This document shows positions 16,479 to 26,341 of a DNA stretch of 34,656 nucleotides, piece after piece (the stretch's first letter is position 1; each line of letters opens with the position of its first letter). The notes under the pieces are model-generated. The model was not told the origin of the DNA. It did not search any database and worked only from the letters and a program-made list of their open reading frames with translations. This DNA comes from Pseudomonadota bacterium. Lineage in GTDB: Bacteria; Pseudomonadota; Gammaproteobacteria; Burkholderiales; Ferrovaceae. The stretch covers positions 1 through 34,656 of the forward strand of contig JAJZDE010000004.1 in assembly GCA_021828745.1 (NCBI GenBank). Reading direction: 5' to 3'. A program made the position numbers and the translations under genes.

Positions 16479-17228
16479 TTAGAAATGTTCTTCTTCCCCA
16501 AGCAGGCGCCATTGTCCCAGAGGCAATGCGCCCAGGCGCACGTTTCCGATCCGTACCCGCTTCAGTCCGGTGACACGCAACCCCACCAATTCACACATGC
16601 GCCGAATCTGGCGTTTGCGTCCTTCCTTCAGGATGAAACGCAACTGATCAGGATTCTGCCAATCGACCTGTGCCGGACGTAAGGCCCGACCATCGAGGGA
16701 CAACCCATGATTGAGGAGTTTCAATCCCTGGGAAGGCAAACGCCCCGACACGCGCACCAGGTATTCCTTTTCCACCGTGGAATCTGCCCCGATGAGGGTC
16801 CGAGCCACACGACCATCCCCGGTCAGAACCAACAACCCCGTGGAATCGATGTCCAATCTTCCGGCCGGAGCCAGACCACGGATCAGCGCCGGAGTCCAAG
16901 CGCCCGTTGCCGCATCTTCACTCCAGCGATTTTCGGCAGTCACCAGTTGCACCGCCGGACGATACCCATCCTCCGCCTGTCCCGACACCACCCCGACGGG
17001 TTTGTTCAAAAGCACCGTCGCCCATTGCCGCTGCGCGCGTCGTGCCGCAGGCGCCACGGTCAGGATCTGGTCGGGAGTCATTTTTGTGCCCAACTCCATG
17101 ATCTTTTTTCCATCCAGAAGCACCCAGCCCTGAAGGATCCATTGATCGGCTTCACGCCGTGAACACAGACCGCGTGCCGCCATCACCTTGGAAATGCGTT
17201 CCAAACCCCTGTCCTCTGCTCCGCTCAT
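16479..17228 (-). CDS. rluF: Pseudouridine synthase, RsuA/RluB/RluF family (RluF-like)
   Basis: This 249-residue enzyme isomerises a specific uridine in rRNA (or tRNA) to pseudouridine. An N-terminal S4 RNA-binding domain covers about residues 9-50 ([16 protein letters not shown]). The catalytic motif [14 protein letters not shown] contains the conserved aspartate. The C-terminal signature [16 protein letters not shown] and the end LPLGQWR are closest in form to RluF. The ATG at 17228 overlaps the stop of the upstream cyclo-ligase as ATGA. The exact target base is inferred only at subfamily level. The acyl-CoA dehydrogenase start follows 16 bases after its stop. Confidence 0.88.
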   Translation of the reverse strand: MSGAEDRGLERISKVMAARGLCSRREADQWILQGWVLLDGKKIMELGTKMTPDQILTVAPAARRAQRQWATVLLNKPVGVVSGQAEDGYRPAVQLVTAENRWSEDAATGAWTPALIRGLAPAGRLDIDSTGLLVLTGDGRVARTLIGADSTVEKEYLVRVSGRLPSQGLKLLNHGLSLDGRALRPAQVDWQNPDQLRFILKEGRKRQIRRMCELVGLRVTGLKRVRIGNVRLGALPLGQWRLLGEEEHF

Positions 17229-17827
17229 GGATGTTCCGTTGTCACGAAAAAAGTCCCTGCGTCATTCAGACCCTCATGAATGGGCAGATCATGAGGCTCC
17301 CGTGGAACCTCATCCACGCACTGTTCGCGAAAAGCCATGGCCAGGCGCCAAGCGCGGGGAGCCTTGGACAACAGGCGGTCATAATACCCGCCCCCATAAC
17401 CCAGGCGCCCCCCCTGCACATCAAAGAGCAGGCCGGGGACCAGAATGAAATCGAGGGTCTCCGGACGCACGGGGTCACAGAGATGCGGAAGAGGTTCCCG
17501 TAGCCCCCAGAGACCAGGAGGACCCAGTTCGGTGTCGAGATCCCGTACCCGATAGAGTGCCAAAGTATCCCGCTCGATACGGGGCAATACCAGGGATCGT
17601 CCCTGTTTGAGGGTCGCGCGCAAGAGCGGCCAGGTATTCGGTTCCGAACCCATGGACCCATACAACAGGAGTACCCGAGCCGCCTGGAAGCGCGGATGAT
17701 CGTGAAGCAGGCGATGCAGGTCGAAACTGCGTCGTTCGCGCTGGGCAGGTGGAATTTGAGCGCGTTGCTGTAATGCCCAATGGCGCAGGGATTTCTTGTC
17801 GACATGCAAAGGGGGGGAAGTATCCAT
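17225..17827 (-). CDS. fau: 5-formyltetrahydrofolate cyclo-ligase
   Basis: This 200-residue protein converts 5-formyl-tetrahydrofolate, using ATP, to 5,10-methenyl-tetrahydrofolate, the direct substrate of FchA and product of MtdA encoded downstream. The family motif near the C-terminus is [12 protein letters not shown], preceded by [12 protein letters not shown]. It is the first gene of the fau-rluF-acyl-CoA dehydrogenase-mtdA-fchA operon and diverges from ridA. The 77 bases between the two divergent genes are too short to hold 6S RNA, which often sits beside fau. Only a weak ribosome site precedes the ATG at 17827. Confidence 0.93.
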   Translation of the reverse strand: MDTSPPLHVDKKSLRHWALQQRAQIPPAQRERRSFDLHRLLHDHPRFQAARVLLLYGSMGSEPNTWPLLRATLKQGRSLVLPRIERDTLALYRVRDLDTELGPPGLWGLREPLPHLCDPVRPETLDFILVPGLLFDVQGGRLGYGGGYYDRLLSKAPRAWRLAMAFREQCVDEVPREPHDLPIHEGLNDAGTFFVTTEHP

Positions 17828-17904
17828 GACCGTGTCCAGAACATTGATTCAGAGTGCGGTACAATGCCGCGTCATTTTTCGATCAGATTATGAAGGATAA
17901 TTCC
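17828..17904. promoter_or_regulatory. Divergent fau / ridA intergenic region
   Basis: This 77-base gap must hold promoters for both directions. On the plus strand a -10-like TACAAT (17860-17865) is flanked by an imperfect inverted repeat, GCGGTA and TGCCGC (17857-17871). I found no convincing -35 for it, and no clear minus-strand promoter. There is no room for a riboswitch or 6S RNA. Confidence 0.25.
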
Positions 17905-18297
17905 ATGACCCGAGAAAATATTTCCAGTGGTTCCACCTGGGAACCCATCATTGGCTATTCCCGTGCCGTCAAGGTAGGCGCTCAAGTATTCGTTTCCGGC
18001 ACGACCGGGACCGGTACCGATGGTCGCCTGGTGGGACTCAATGATCCCGAGGCCCAGACCTTGCAGGCGCTGGCCAACTTGGAGCAGGCCTTGAAACGGG
18101 CCGGGGCTGAATTGACCCATGTGGTCCGCACGCGCATTTTCGTCACCCAGATCGATCAATGGGAAAAAATTGCCCGTGCCCATGGCCAGTACTTTGGTGA
18201 AATTCGCCCTGCCACCACCCTGGTGGAAGTCAAGCGCCTGATCGACCCCGAAATGCTGGTGGAAATCGAAGCCGACGCCATCATCCTGCACGCCTGA
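17905..18297 (+). CDS. RidA/YjgF/UK114-family protein
   Basis: The 130-residue product belongs to the Rid (YjgF/YER057c/UK114) family, whose archetype RidA hydrolyses reactive enamine/imine intermediates made by PLP enzymes. Family features include VFVSGTTG near residue 33, a mid-protein HVVRTRIFVTQI strand and RPATTLVEVKRLIDPEMLVEIEADAI at the end, with the conserved arginine at its start. I chose the ATG at 17905, with an AAGGA site 8 bases upstream; an in-frame ATG at 17890 has none. Several Rid subfamilies lack the deaminase activity, so the reaction is not certain. Its last 17 bases overlap zapE from the opposite strand. Confidence 0.85.
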   Translation: MTRENISSGSTWEPIIGYSRAVKVGAQVFVSGTTGTGTDGRLVGLNDPEAQTLQALANLEQALKRAGAELTHVVRTRIFVTQIDQWEKIARAHGQYFGEIRPATTLVEVKRLIDPEMLVEIEADAIILHA

Positions 18298-19375
18298 GTT
18301 TTGGCCAGTCAGCACCCTGGATTTCCTGCAAGCGACTGACGGTGCGCAGGAAGTCACCGCTTTTCATGCCGGCGGGATACAGTTCAGTGGGCGGCAGCGC
18401 GGCCGACACCATCATCTTCATGCCCTTGTCATAGCATACGTCCACCAACCAGACCAGACGCTGGGCAGCATCGCGCATTTTATCCGTCAGGAGGGGAACA
18501 TCGGACAGATACAGGGTATCGAAATCTGCAGCCAATTCCAGATAATCCCGTTGTGACCGTGCAGAGCCGCAGAGTACGTCAAACTCGAACCAGACCGTAC
18601 GTCCGCAGACTCCCCGCACCGGGACGATACGCTCCATGAGGAGCAGACAGGCACGCGCCTCGGGATGCGGGCAACTCTGCCGGAAATCTGCTTCGAAACG
18701 GCTGCGTGTCGCGACATCCAAAGGGTACAGGTAGTGGGGTGAGGTTCCTGCCTCATCCTGACGATGGTCTTGATTTCCCTCCAGTTCGATCACATCGAGA
18801 CGGTCCCGAATCAGGGCAATGGTGGGGAAAAAACGCTCCCGTTGCAATCCGTTGGAATACAGGTCTTCAGGGGCATGGTTCGACGTCAGGACCAGTACGG
18901 CCCCCCATTCGATCAGCGTTTCCAGCAGACGTTGCAGGATCATGGCATCGGCAATGTCACTGACCTGGAACTCATCGAAGCAAAGGATCCGGGTTTCCAC
19001 GACCCACTCCGCTGCCACCCTCTGGAGCGGTTCCTCCTGTCCTTGCAACTGGTTGAGTCGCTCATGCACCTGTGCCATGAATTCATGGAAGTGCAGCCTT
19101 TTCTTGCGTTGATAGGGCAAGGTGGAAAAAAAAGCATCCACAAGAACGGTCTTACCTCGTCCCACGGCCCCATACAGGTAGATTCCGCGCGGCGGACGTC
19201 GGTTTCCGAAGGTGCGGGCCAGCAAGGTCTGGCGATACTCCTTGAATTCCACCAGGGCATCGTGTAAGGCCTGCAACTTTTCCACCACCGGCCATTGGAG
19301 CGTATCGGCCCGATAATCGGGTCGGGCCCGAAATGATTGATACCATTGCAATGGACCGGGCACAGGAAGACTCAC
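18281..19375 (-). CDS. zapE: Cell division ATPase ZapE (AFG1-like)
   Basis: This 364-residue protein is an AFG1/ZapE-type P-loop ATPase. The Walker A motif GAVGRGKT is at residues 69-76 and the Walker B region RILCFDEFQVSDIADA near 128. The further family segment LVLTSNHAPEDLYSNGLQR follows. In E. coli ZapE associates with the division ring. The start is GTG at 19375, overlapping the lpd stop as GTGA, with no good ribosome site, suggesting translational coupling to lpd. Location at the end of the sdh-suc cluster is common in betaproteobacteria. The 3' end overlaps ridA on the other strand by 17 bases. Confidence 0.93.
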   Translation of the reverse strand: MSLPVPGPLQWYQSFRARPDYRADTLQWPVVEKLQALHDALVEFKEYRQTLLARTFGNRRPPRGIYLYGAVGRGKTVLVDAFFSTLPYQRKKRLHFHEFMAQVHERLNQLQGQEEPLQRVAAEWVVETRILCFDEFQVSDIADAMILQRLLETLIEWGAVLVLTSNHAPEDLYSNGLQRERFFPTIALIRDRLDVIELEGNQDHRQDEAGTSPHYLYPLDVATRSRFEADFRQSCPHPEARACLLLMERIVPVRGVCGRTVWFEFDVLCGSARSQRDYLELAADFDTLYLSDVPLLTDKMRDAAQRLVWLVDVCYDKGMKMMVSAALPPTELYPAGMKSGDFLRTVSRLQEIQGADWPKLRRAG

Positions 19376-20802
19376 AGATTGAGCGTGCGCCCGTCCACGC
19401 CCAGACAGGCTTCGCGCAGAGCTTCACTGAGTGAGGGATGGGCATGGACGATGCGCGCCAGATCTTCGCTGGAGGCCTGGAATTCAAGAGCCACCACTGC
19501 CTCGGCGATCAATTCTGAAGCTTCGGGGCCCAGGATATGAACGCCCAGAATACGATCCGTGGTGGCGCAGGCAATGACTTTGACCAAGCCTAGGGGTGCG
19601 CCCCGTGCTTTGGCGCGGCCATTGGCCTGAAAAGGAAAACGCCCGATCCGCACAGCCCTACCTTCTGCCCGGGCGGCTTCCTCGGTCAATCCGACCCAGG
19701 CCAATTCGGGTTCGGTATAGATGACCGCAGGGATATGAGCCAAATTCACCTCGGGCAACTGACCTGCCAAACGCTCGGCCACGGCCACCCCCTCTTCCTC
19801 TGCTTTATGGGCCAACATGGGGCCACGCACCACATCTCCAATTGCCCACACGCCCGCCACCGGCGTACGGCAGTGGGCATCCACAGGAATACACCCTTGC
19901 GCATCGGGGACCAAACCCACCCGTTCCAATTCCAGTTTCGTGGTGTTGGGACAACGCCCCAGCGCGAGTATCAGCACATCGGCGTCGAGCGTCAGGAGTT
20001 CCCCTCCGCGCGTATATCTAAGTTTTATGGATTCTGCTGTTTTTTCAACCGATTCCAGATGTATTCCCAACTCGATTCTGAGGCCTGGAGACTGGGTCAA
20101 TATTTTCAGGGTCTGTTGTGCCACTTCCTGGTCTGCAGTCGGTAAAAAAGTATCCCGAGTTTCCAGCAGAGTGACCGAACTGCCCAGACGTTGCCACACG
20201 CTGCCCAATTCAAGTCCGATGACTCCCGCCCCCACGATCACCAACTGGCGGGGAACCGTGGTCAATGCCAAGCCGCCCGTGCTGTCAAGGATCCGTTCCT
20301 GGTCAAAGGGCACACCCTCCAGGGCCCGGGGAACCGAGCCAGTCGCAATGATCACCTGAGGAGCGGCGATGTCTTCCGTTTCCTGACCCTTGCGTTGAAC
20401 GGTCAGATGGATCTGATTCCCTTCTTTTCCTTTGAAACTGGCACATCCCGGTATAAAAGACACCTCATTTTTTTTGAAGAGATAGCCAACTCCGGTAGTC
20501 AACTGCCGTACGATCTTTTCCTTACGTGCCTGCATGCGCGCCACATCCAGTTGGACCGGACCCGTATCGATGCCATGTCCCGCAGCTTCCTGGGTGATCC
20601 GGGCATACAAGGCAGAGGATTCCAGCAATGCTTTGGAAGGAATGCACCCGACATTCAAACAGGTTCCGCCCGGACTGGGACGCTGTTGCGCATCTACCCT
20701 CTCATCGACGCAGGCAACCCGCAAACCCAGTTGGGCTGCCCGCAAGGCTGCCATATAGCCTCCAGGTCCTGCACCAATAACCACCAAATCAAATGATTGC
20801 AT
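19372..20802 (-). CDS. lpd: Dihydrolipoyl dehydrogenase (E3)
   Basis: This 476-residue flavoenzyme reoxidises dihydrolipoyl groups on the E2 subunit and makes NADH. The N-terminal FAD motif GAGPGGYMAAL begins at residue 10 and the redox disulfide is Cys48-Cys53 in GGTCLNVGCIPSK. An NAD-binding motif VGAGVIGLELG lies near 180-190, and the C-terminal dimer region contains the catalytic histidine in VHAHPSLSEA. Placed after sucA-sucB it serves 2-oxoglutarate dehydrogenase, and may be shared with other complexes. The ATG at 20802 is preceded by an 18-base AT-only-like spacer without any Shine-Dalgarno sequence, unusual among these genes. Confidence 0.96.
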   Translation of the reverse strand: MQSFDLVVIGAGPGGYMAALRAAQLGLRVACVDERVDAQQRPSPGGTCLNVGCIPSKALLESSALYARITQEAAGHGIDTGPVQLDVARMQARKEKIVRQLTTGVGYLFKKNEVSFIPGCASFKGKEGNQIHLTVQRKGQETEDIAAPQVIIATGSVPRALEGVPFDQERILDSTGGLALTTVPRQLVIVGAGVIGLELGSVWQRLGSSVTLLETRDTFLPTADQEVAQQTLKILTQSPGLRIELGIHLESVEKTAESIKLRYTRGGELLTLDADVLILALGRCPNTTKLELERVGLVPDAQGCIPVDAHCRTPVAGVWAIGDVVRGPMLAHKAEEEGVAVAERLAGQLPEVNLAHIPAVIYTEPELAWVGLTEEAARAEGRAVRIGRFPFQANGRAKARGAPLGLVKVIACATTDRILGVHILGPEASELIAEAVVALEFQASSEDLARIVHAHPSLSEALREACLGVDGRTLNL

Positions 20803-20819
20803 GATATATTTAATATTTT

Positions 20820-21983
20820 TTATAGATCAAGAAGCCAACGCGTCGGGTCTTCCAATCCCTCCTTCATGGCCACCAGCCCCAAAACCGCCTCACGACCATC
20901 GATGAGTCGATGGTCGTAGGACAGGGCGAGGTAATTCATGGGGCGAATCACGATTTCCCCCTCCACCACCACGGGCCGGTCGCGCGTAGCATGAACGCCC
21001 AGAATCGCGGACTGGGGAGGATTGAGAATGGGCGTGGAGAGCATGGAACCGAAGACCCCTCCGTTGGTAATGGAAAAGGTTCCGCCTGACAATTCTTCCA
21101 ATGCAATATGCCCGGCATCGGCACGTTGGGAGAAATCTGCGATCTGACGTTCGATATCGGCCATGCTCAGGCATTGAGCATCGCGCAGGATAGGGACCAG
21201 TAGGCCCCGTTTGCTGCCGATGGCTACCCCGATATCGATGAACTCGGGCGTCACCCAATCCTCACCTTCGATGCGCGCATTGAGCACCGGATAGCGCTGA
21301 AGTGCAGAAACGACCGCCTTGACAAAAAAGGACATGAGGCCCAGACGAATCCCATGCTTCTTTTCAAAAGAGTCCTTGTGGCGTTGACGCAAGGCCAGAA
21401 CTGCCGACATATCCACTTCGTTGAAAGTGGTCAGAGTGGCCGTGCCCGACTGTGACGCCATGAGGCGCTCGGCCACCCGCCGGCGCAGGGGAGAGAGTGG
21501 GGTTCTGCGCTCCTGACGCGGCTTTTCGGGCAAAAGCTCCGGAATCGTTTCCACAGAGGAGGGGGGAACCCGTTCAGGGGATGGTGGAACGTTGATGACG
21601 TCTTCCTTCAAAATACGCCCACCCCGTCCGCTGCCCCCTTCCGCAAGCGGCGCGCGTCCCTGTTCCCGCAAAATTTTACCGGCCGCCGGCATGGTCCGCA
21701 CAGGGACATCGGGCACAATCGGGGGAGAGGAAGGCATTTCCGCCTGACTCTCTTCCATGAGTGCCAGAACATCGTGGGACTGAACCTTATCCCCCACCTC
21801 CTTGAGAATACGCTGGAGCACGCCCGCGTGCGGTGCCGGAACTTCCAGCACGACCTTGTCGGTTTCGATATCCACCAGTTTTTGATCCCGTTGCACCAGC
21901 GCCCCCTCGGTCACATGCCAGACAAGAATGGTGGCTTCCGTGATGGATTCAGCCAGGGGGGGGACTTTGATTTCCAGGGACAT
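20820..21983 (-). CDS. sucB: 2-oxoglutarate dehydrogenase E2, dihydrolipoyl succinyltransferase
   Basis: This 387-residue core subunit transfers the succinyl group from E1 to CoA. A single lipoyl domain occupies residues 3-77, with the lipoylated lysine in ETDKVVLEV (Lys43). A peripheral subunit-binding domain lies at about 96-131, and the C-terminal catalytic domain ends with [13 protein letters not shown], carrying the active His358 and Asp362. The linkers are proline-rich. The ATG at 21983 has a GAGGTG site 6 bases upstream and is preferred over the GTG at 21989. It begins 16 bases after the sucA stop. Confidence 0.96.
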   Translation of the reverse strand: MSLEIKVPPLAESITEATILVWHVTEGALVQRDQKLVDIETDKVVLEVPAPHAGVLQRILKEVGDKVQSHDVLALMEESQAEMPSSPPIVPDVPVRTMPAAGKILREQGRAPLAEGGSGRGGRILKEDVINVPPSPERVPPSSVETIPELLPEKPRQERRTPLSPLRRRVAERLMASQSGTATLTTFNEVDMSAVLALRQRHKDSFEKKHGIRLGLMSFFVKAVVSALQRYPVLNARIEGEDWVTPEFIDIGVAIGSKRGLLVPILRDAQCLSMADIERQIADFSQRADAGHIALEELSGGTFSITNGGVFGSMLSTPILNPPQSAILGVHATRDRPVVVEGEIVIRPMNYLALSYDHRLIDGREAVLGLVAMKEGLEDPTRWLLDL

Positions 21984-21999
21984 GGTCACACCTCTATGG

Positions 22000-24723
22000 T
22001 CACAGTGTCAGGGCAGCCTCGAGGAATGCCCGGCGTTGTTCTTCGTGTAGGTTGAGATAGCCCACGGCAGGCGCAGCCGATGAGGGACGTAAAGCATAAC
22101 TCAAATGCTGATCCTGGCGCAGGTGGCGCACCAGATAATGCTGGATACGATGCCAGGCTCCCTGATTGCCCGGTTCTTCCTGACACCAGAGTACAGAGTG
22201 GGCAGCGGGATAGCGGGCGAGCTGGGCAGCGAATTCCTCATGAGGAAAGGGATAGAGTTGTTCCAGACGCAACACGGCGATGTTCTCTATGTTCCGTTGT
22301 GCGCGTTCCGCCACCAGATCGTAATAAACTTTTCCGGAACATACCACGATCCGTTGTACAAGCGCAGGATCGATGGTCCCCCTCACCTCGGCGAGAATGG
22401 GCTGAAACCCGCCCGTCGTGAATTCTTCCAGGGGACTACTGGCCTCTTTGCGGCGCAACAGGCTTTTAGGGGTGATGACGATGAGGGGTTTGCGCAAAGG
22501 GCGCAGCATCTGACGCCGCAACAGGTGAAAGATCTGGGCTGCCGTACTGGGAATGCACACCTGAAGATTGTAATCGGCACAGAGTTGCAAGTAGCGCTCC
22601 ACCCGCGCCGAAGAGTGTTCCGGGCCTTGCCCTTCATAGCCATGGGGCAACAACAGGGTCAGGCCACAGAGTCGCCCCCATTTGGCCTCGGCCGAACTGA
22701 TGAATTGGTCAATGACCACCTGGGCGCCATTGGCAAAATCGCCAAACTGGGCTTCCCAAAGCACGAGGTAACGAGGCTGAGCCGAAGCATAACCATATTC
22801 AAACCCCAGCACGGCTTCTTCCGAAAGAATGGAATCGATCACCGTAAAGGGCGCCTGGGTAGGGCTGACATGCTGCAAGGGAATATGGATGCCCGCATCC
22901 CAACGCTGCCGGTTCTGGTCATGCCAGACAGCATGGCGGTGGGAAAAGGTTCCGCGCCCACAATCCTGCCCCGACAGGCGTACCCCATAGCCCTCCTCCA
23001 CCAGAGAGGCATAGGCCAGGGACTCGCCCATCCCCCAATCCACCGCCAGCGTTCCTTCACCCATCTGACGCCGATGATCCACCACCTTACGCACCGTGGA
23101 ATGCAATTCGAATCCTTCCGGAATCTGGGTCAGACGTTCGGTCAGTTGGGTCAGTCGGTTGCGCGTCATCCGGGTATCCACTGGCGTACGCCAATCGGTC
23201 TGGCGATACGGTGTCCATTGGGCCGCATGAGCATAAGGGAGTTTGGGAGAAGGTCGAACGATGGATTCAGGCAATTCACCTCGATCGAGGGCGGCCCGAT
23301 AGTCTTCGATCATCGCATCCGCTTCTTCCTGGGTCAGGCGAGCGGTCTGGATCAGTTGTGCTGCATAGCGCTGGCGCGTGGTGGGCAATGCCTGTATTTT
23401 TCGGTACATCCAGGGCTGCGTCACCATCGGTTCATCCTGCTCGTTATGACCGAGACGGCGATAGCAGACGATGTCCACCATTACATCGCGATGGAAGGTG
23501 GTGCGATAGTCCAGAGCCACCCGCAGCATGCGCAACACGGCTTCAGGGTCATCTCCATTGACGTGGAAGACCGGGGTTTCCGTCATTTTTGCCAGATCTG
23601 TGCAATAGGTGCTGGAACGGGTATCGCGCGGGTCCGAGGTCGTGAATCCGATCTGATTGTTGATGACGATGTGAAGCGTCCCTCCCGTGCTGAACCCCCG
23701 GGTTTGAGACAAGGCCAACGTTTCCATGACCACTCCCTGACCGGACAGGGCGGCATCGCCGTGAATCAGGACAGGGAGAACCCATTGCCCCTTCGTATCT
23801 CCCCGGCGATCCTGACGCGCCCGTACGGACCCTTCCACCACCGGATTCACGACTTCCAGATGCGACGGATTGAAAGCCAGCGTGACATGCACCGAACCCG
23901 CCGGTGTTTCCACGTCGGAAGAGAAACCCTGATGGTATTTCACATCTCCCGAGGTCAAGCCAGTCTCATGCACCCCTTCAAATTCGAGAAACAGGTCGCG
24001 CGGCAATCGTCCCAAACAGTTGACCAGCACATTGAGACGTCCGCGATGGGCCATGCCGATGACAATTTCTTCGATCCCTTTAGCACGCCCCTCATGGATC
24101 AGGGAATTGAGACAGGGAATGAGCGATTCTCCACCTTCCAGAGAAAACCGTTTCTGTCCCACGAAACGGGTATGCAAATAGCGCTCCAGAGTTTCTGCCG
24201 CACTCAGATGAGCCAGCACCGCACGTTGGGCCCGAGGGTCCGGCGTTTCGGAAGAATTTTCCATGCGCTGCTGAATCCAGCGCTTCTGTGCCGTATCCGT
24301 CAGATACATATACTCCACGCCTACGGTCCCACAATAGGTTCGTTTCAGACGGTTCAGAATATCACTCAGCGACGCCTGGGGTGGCCCCACCAATGATCCG
24401 GTTTCAAAAGACGTAAACTCATCGATGTCGGCCAGTCCATGGTAGTCCAGGGTCAGTTCCGGAACTTCAGGCAAGGGATGGCGTTCGAGAGGATCAAGGT
24501 GCGCAACCCGATGTCCCAAAAAGCGGTAGGCATTGATGAGGCGCAACACTGCCACCTGTCCCCCCGGCAACCCTTTCTCGCGCCGAGGACCTGAAGTACC
24601 CTGCTCCAGTGCCAAGAAATACGCTTGCCAGTGTGCATCCACCTGTTCTGGCGTTTGCTGCCACAGAGCGTATTGAGATTCGATCCATGACCGCGCCGTA
24701 CCCTCTTCCTCACTCTGGCTCAT
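22000..24723 (-). CDS. sucA: 2-oxoglutarate dehydrogenase E1 component
   Basis: This 907-residue thiamine diphosphate enzyme decarboxylates 2-oxoglutarate and hands succinyl groups to E2. Conserved segments are [56 protein letters not shown] and [17 protein letters not shown], and the C-terminal half contains [20 protein letters not shown]. The ATG at 24723 has a GGGGGA site and gives the family-like N-terminus; a GTG at 24738 is possible. The presence of all three components argues against the incomplete TCA cycle seen in obligate methylotrophs. A 763-codon open frame on the opposite strand (22105-24396) is a coding shadow. Confidence 0.97.
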   Translation of the reverse strand: MSQSEEEGTARSWIESQYALWQQTPEQVDAHWQAYFLALEQGTSGPRREKGLPGGQVAVLRLINAYRFLGHRVAHLDPLERHPLPEVPELTLDYHGLADIDEFTSFETGSLVGPPQASLSDILNRLKRTYCGTVGVEYMYLTDTAQKRWIQQRMENSSETPDPRAQRAVLAHLSAAETLERYLHTRFVGQKRFSLEGGESLIPCLNSLIHEGRAKGIEEIVIGMAHRGRLNVLVNCLGRLPRDLFLEFEGVHETGLTSGDVKYHQGFSSDVETPAGSVHVTLAFNPSHLEVVNPVVEGSVRARQDRRGDTKGQWVLPVLIHGDAALSGQGVVMETLALSQTRGFSTGGTLHIVINNQIGFTTSDPRDTRSSTYCTDLAKMTETPVFHVNGDDPEAVLRMLRVALDYRTTFHRDVMVDIVCYRRLGHNEQDEPMVTQPWMYRKIQALPTTRQRYAAQLIQTARLTQEEADAMIEDYRAALDRGELPESIVRPSPKLPYAHAAQWTPYRQTDWRTPVDTRMTRNRLTQLTERLTQIPEGFELHSTVRKVVDHRRQMGEGTLAVDWGMGESLAYASLVEEGYGVRLSGQDCGRGTFSHRHAVWHDQNRQRWDAGIHIPLQHVSPTQAPFTVIDSILSEEAVLGFEYGYASAQPRYLVLWEAQFGDFANGAQVVIDQFISSAEAKWGRLCGLTLLLPHGYEGQGPEHSSARVERYLQLCADYNLQVCIPSTAAQIFHLLRRQMLRPLRKPLIVITPKSLLRRKEASSPLEEFTTGGFQPILAEVRGTIDPALVQRIVVCSGKVYYDLVAERAQRNIENIAVLRLEQLYPFPHEEFAAQLARYPAAHSVLWCQEEPGNQGAWHRIQHYLVRHLRQDQHLSYALRPSSAAPAVGYLNLHEEQRRAFLEAALTL

Positions 24724-24744
24724 GCTCTTATCCCCCACAGTGGC

Positions 24745-26043
24745 TCAATGATCCCGTGCTTCGAGCGGAAGCCAGTCGCGCTGCACAGGCCCAACGTACA
24801 GTTGACGGGGACGCCCGATCTTCTGCTGGGGATCGCTGATCATTTCATTCCACTGGGTGATCCAGCCCACCGTTCGGCCCATGGCAAAGACCGCCGTAAA
24901 CATGCTGGTGGGGATGCCCAGTGCCCGGAGGACGATACCGGAGTAAAAGTCCACATTGGGATAAAGTTTCTTGGTGATGAAATATTCATCTTCCAGGGCA
25001 ATTCGCTCCAATTCCAGGGCCAGTTTGAACAGGGGGTCGTTATGCAGGCCCAACTCTGCCAACACTTCATGACAGGTCCGACGCATCACCCCGGCACGCG
25101 GATCCATGTGTTTGTAGATTCGATGACCAAAGCCCATGAGCCGGAATGAATCATTTCTGTCCTTGGCACGGGCAATGTATTTTCCGACTTGGGAAACATC
25201 GCCGATCTCTTCCAGTTGTTTCAGGACGGCTTCGTTCGCTCCCCCGTGCGCAGGTCCCCACAGGGCCGCAATGCCCGCAGCGATACAGGCAAAGGGGTTG
25301 GCGCCACTGGATCCTGCCAGACGAACGGTAGAGGTGGAAGCATTCTGTTCATGGTCGGCATGGAGCGTCAGAATACGATCGAAAGCTTTCACCAACACCG
25401 GATTGGGCACATATTCCTCACAGGGGGTAGCAAACATCATGTACAGAAAGTTGGCCGCATAACTCAAATCGTTACGCGGATACATGAAGGGCAATCCCTT
25501 GTTGTAACGGTAGCACATGGCGGCAATGGTGGGGACCTTGGCCAGCAGGCGCGTGGCCGAAAGGGCCCGGTGTTCTGCATTGGTGATCTTGAGGGCATCG
25601 TAATAGAAGGCGGAGAGTGCTCCCACGACCCCCACCATCACGGCCATGGGATGAGCATCGCGACGAAACCCCTTGAAAAAATTATGTAATTGGTCGTGGA
25701 CCATGGTGTGACGACGAATGCTGGTCTCAAAGATCTTCTTTTCCTGTGCGGTGGGCAATTCGCCATTCAGCAACAGGTAGCAGACTTCCATGAAATCGGA
25801 ATGTTCCGCCAACTGTTCGATGGGATAGCCGCGGTAATACAACAGACCCGCATCGCCATCGATGAAGGTGATGGCCGACTGACAACTGGCCGTAGCCAAA
25901 AATCCGGGGTCATAGGTGAACAGGCCGAGTTGCTGAGCCAAGGTTCGAATATCGATCACCGCAGGTCCGAGAGCGCTGGCATAAACGGGCAATTCGACCT
26001 GTTTATCCTCATAGGTCAATAATATTTTTCCTTGTTCATTCAT
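24745..26043 (-). CDS. gltA: Citrate synthase (type II)
   Basis: Citrate synthase condenses oxaloacetate with acetyl-CoA at the entry of the TCA cycle. This 432-residue protein matches the hexameric type II enzymes. The catalytic residues are in [12 protein letters not shown] (histidine), [14 protein letters not shown] (histidine) and VDFYSGIV (aspartate). The ATG at 26043 has a GGAG site 6 bases upstream, whereas an in-frame ATG at 26058 has none. The 30-base gap after sdhE contains an AT-rich element also found before lpd. Confidence 0.97.
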   Translation of the reverse strand: MNEQGKILLTYEDKQVELPVYASALGPAVIDIRTLAQQLGLFTYDPGFLATASCQSAITFIDGDAGLLYYRGYPIEQLAEHSDFMEVCYLLLNGELPTAQEKKIFETSIRRHTMVHDQLHNFFKGFRRDAHPMAVMVGVVGALSAFYYDALKITNAEHRALSATRLLAKVPTIAAMCYRYNKGLPFMYPRNDLSYAANFLYMMFATPCEEYVPNPVLVKAFDRILTLHADHEQNASTSTVRLAGSSGANPFACIAAGIAALWGPAHGGANEAVLKQLEEIGDVSQVGKYIARAKDRNDSFRLMGFGHRIYKHMDPRAGVMRRTCHEVLAELGLHNDPLFKLALELERIALEDEYFITKKLYPNVDFYSGIVLRALGIPTSMFTAVFAMGRTVGWITQWNEMISDPQQKIGRPRQLYVGPVQRDWLPLEARDH

Positions 26044-26073
26044 TATGTTCTCCAGCATTATTAATATATTTAA
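26044..26073 (-). promoter_or_regulatory. AT-rich sdhE-gltA gap with near-palindrome
   Basis: The minus-strand sequence contains ATTAAATATATTAAT, a near-perfect palindrome (its first base pairs lie in the sdhE stop), followed by the gltA ribosome site. Its first 11 bases, ATTAAATATAT, recur exactly in the sucB-lpd gap (20814-20804). It might hold an internal -10 element (TATATT), but no matching -35 is evident. Confidence 0.3.
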
Positions 26074-26340
26074 TCAGGTATCGACAATCATTTTGAGCAG
26101 GGACTTCCATTCAGGTTCACAAGGGATTTTGCCCAGCACCCGATCGAGCAAACCGTTGTCATCCAATTGCAATACTTCGGCGTAGCGGACCAACTCGTCC
26201 GCTGTCAGCGTTGCCAAGTGGCGTTCCAGAAAACGCTGCAACAACAGATCCATTTCGAGCAGACCGCGTCGACTGCGCCAGCGCAGGCGTTCGAGCATAC
26301 GCTCCGAAGAAGGGAGCCCCGGTTGCTGGATCAGGGACAT
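26074..26340 (-). CDS. sdhE: FAD assembly factor SdhE
   Basis: This 88-residue protein is the succinate dehydrogenase assembly factor that promotes covalent FAD attachment to SdhA. It carries the RGxxE signature as RRGLLEMD at about residues 24-31, followed by the small helical bundle typical of the family. The ATG at 26340 comes 1 base after the sdhB stop. Placement between sdhB and gltA is the usual betaproteobacterial arrangement. Confidence 0.93.
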   Translation of the reverse strand: MSLIQQPGLPSSERMLERLRWRSRRGLLEMDLLLQRFLERHLATLTADELVRYAEVLQLDDNGLLDRVLGKIPCEPEWKSLLKMIVDT

Positions 26341-26341
26341 C

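Noticed and set aside
17828..17904. Possible 6S RNA (ssrS) next to fau, as in many proteobacteria
   Set aside because: Only 77 bases lie between fau and ridA, too short for the ~180-base 6S RNA, and no fitting long hairpin is seen.
22105..24396. A 763-codon open frame on the plus strand opposite sucA
   Set aside because: It lies wholly antisense to a clear sucA gene, has no recognisable domain and a composition rich in H, R, Q and G typical of antisense shadows in GC-rich genes.
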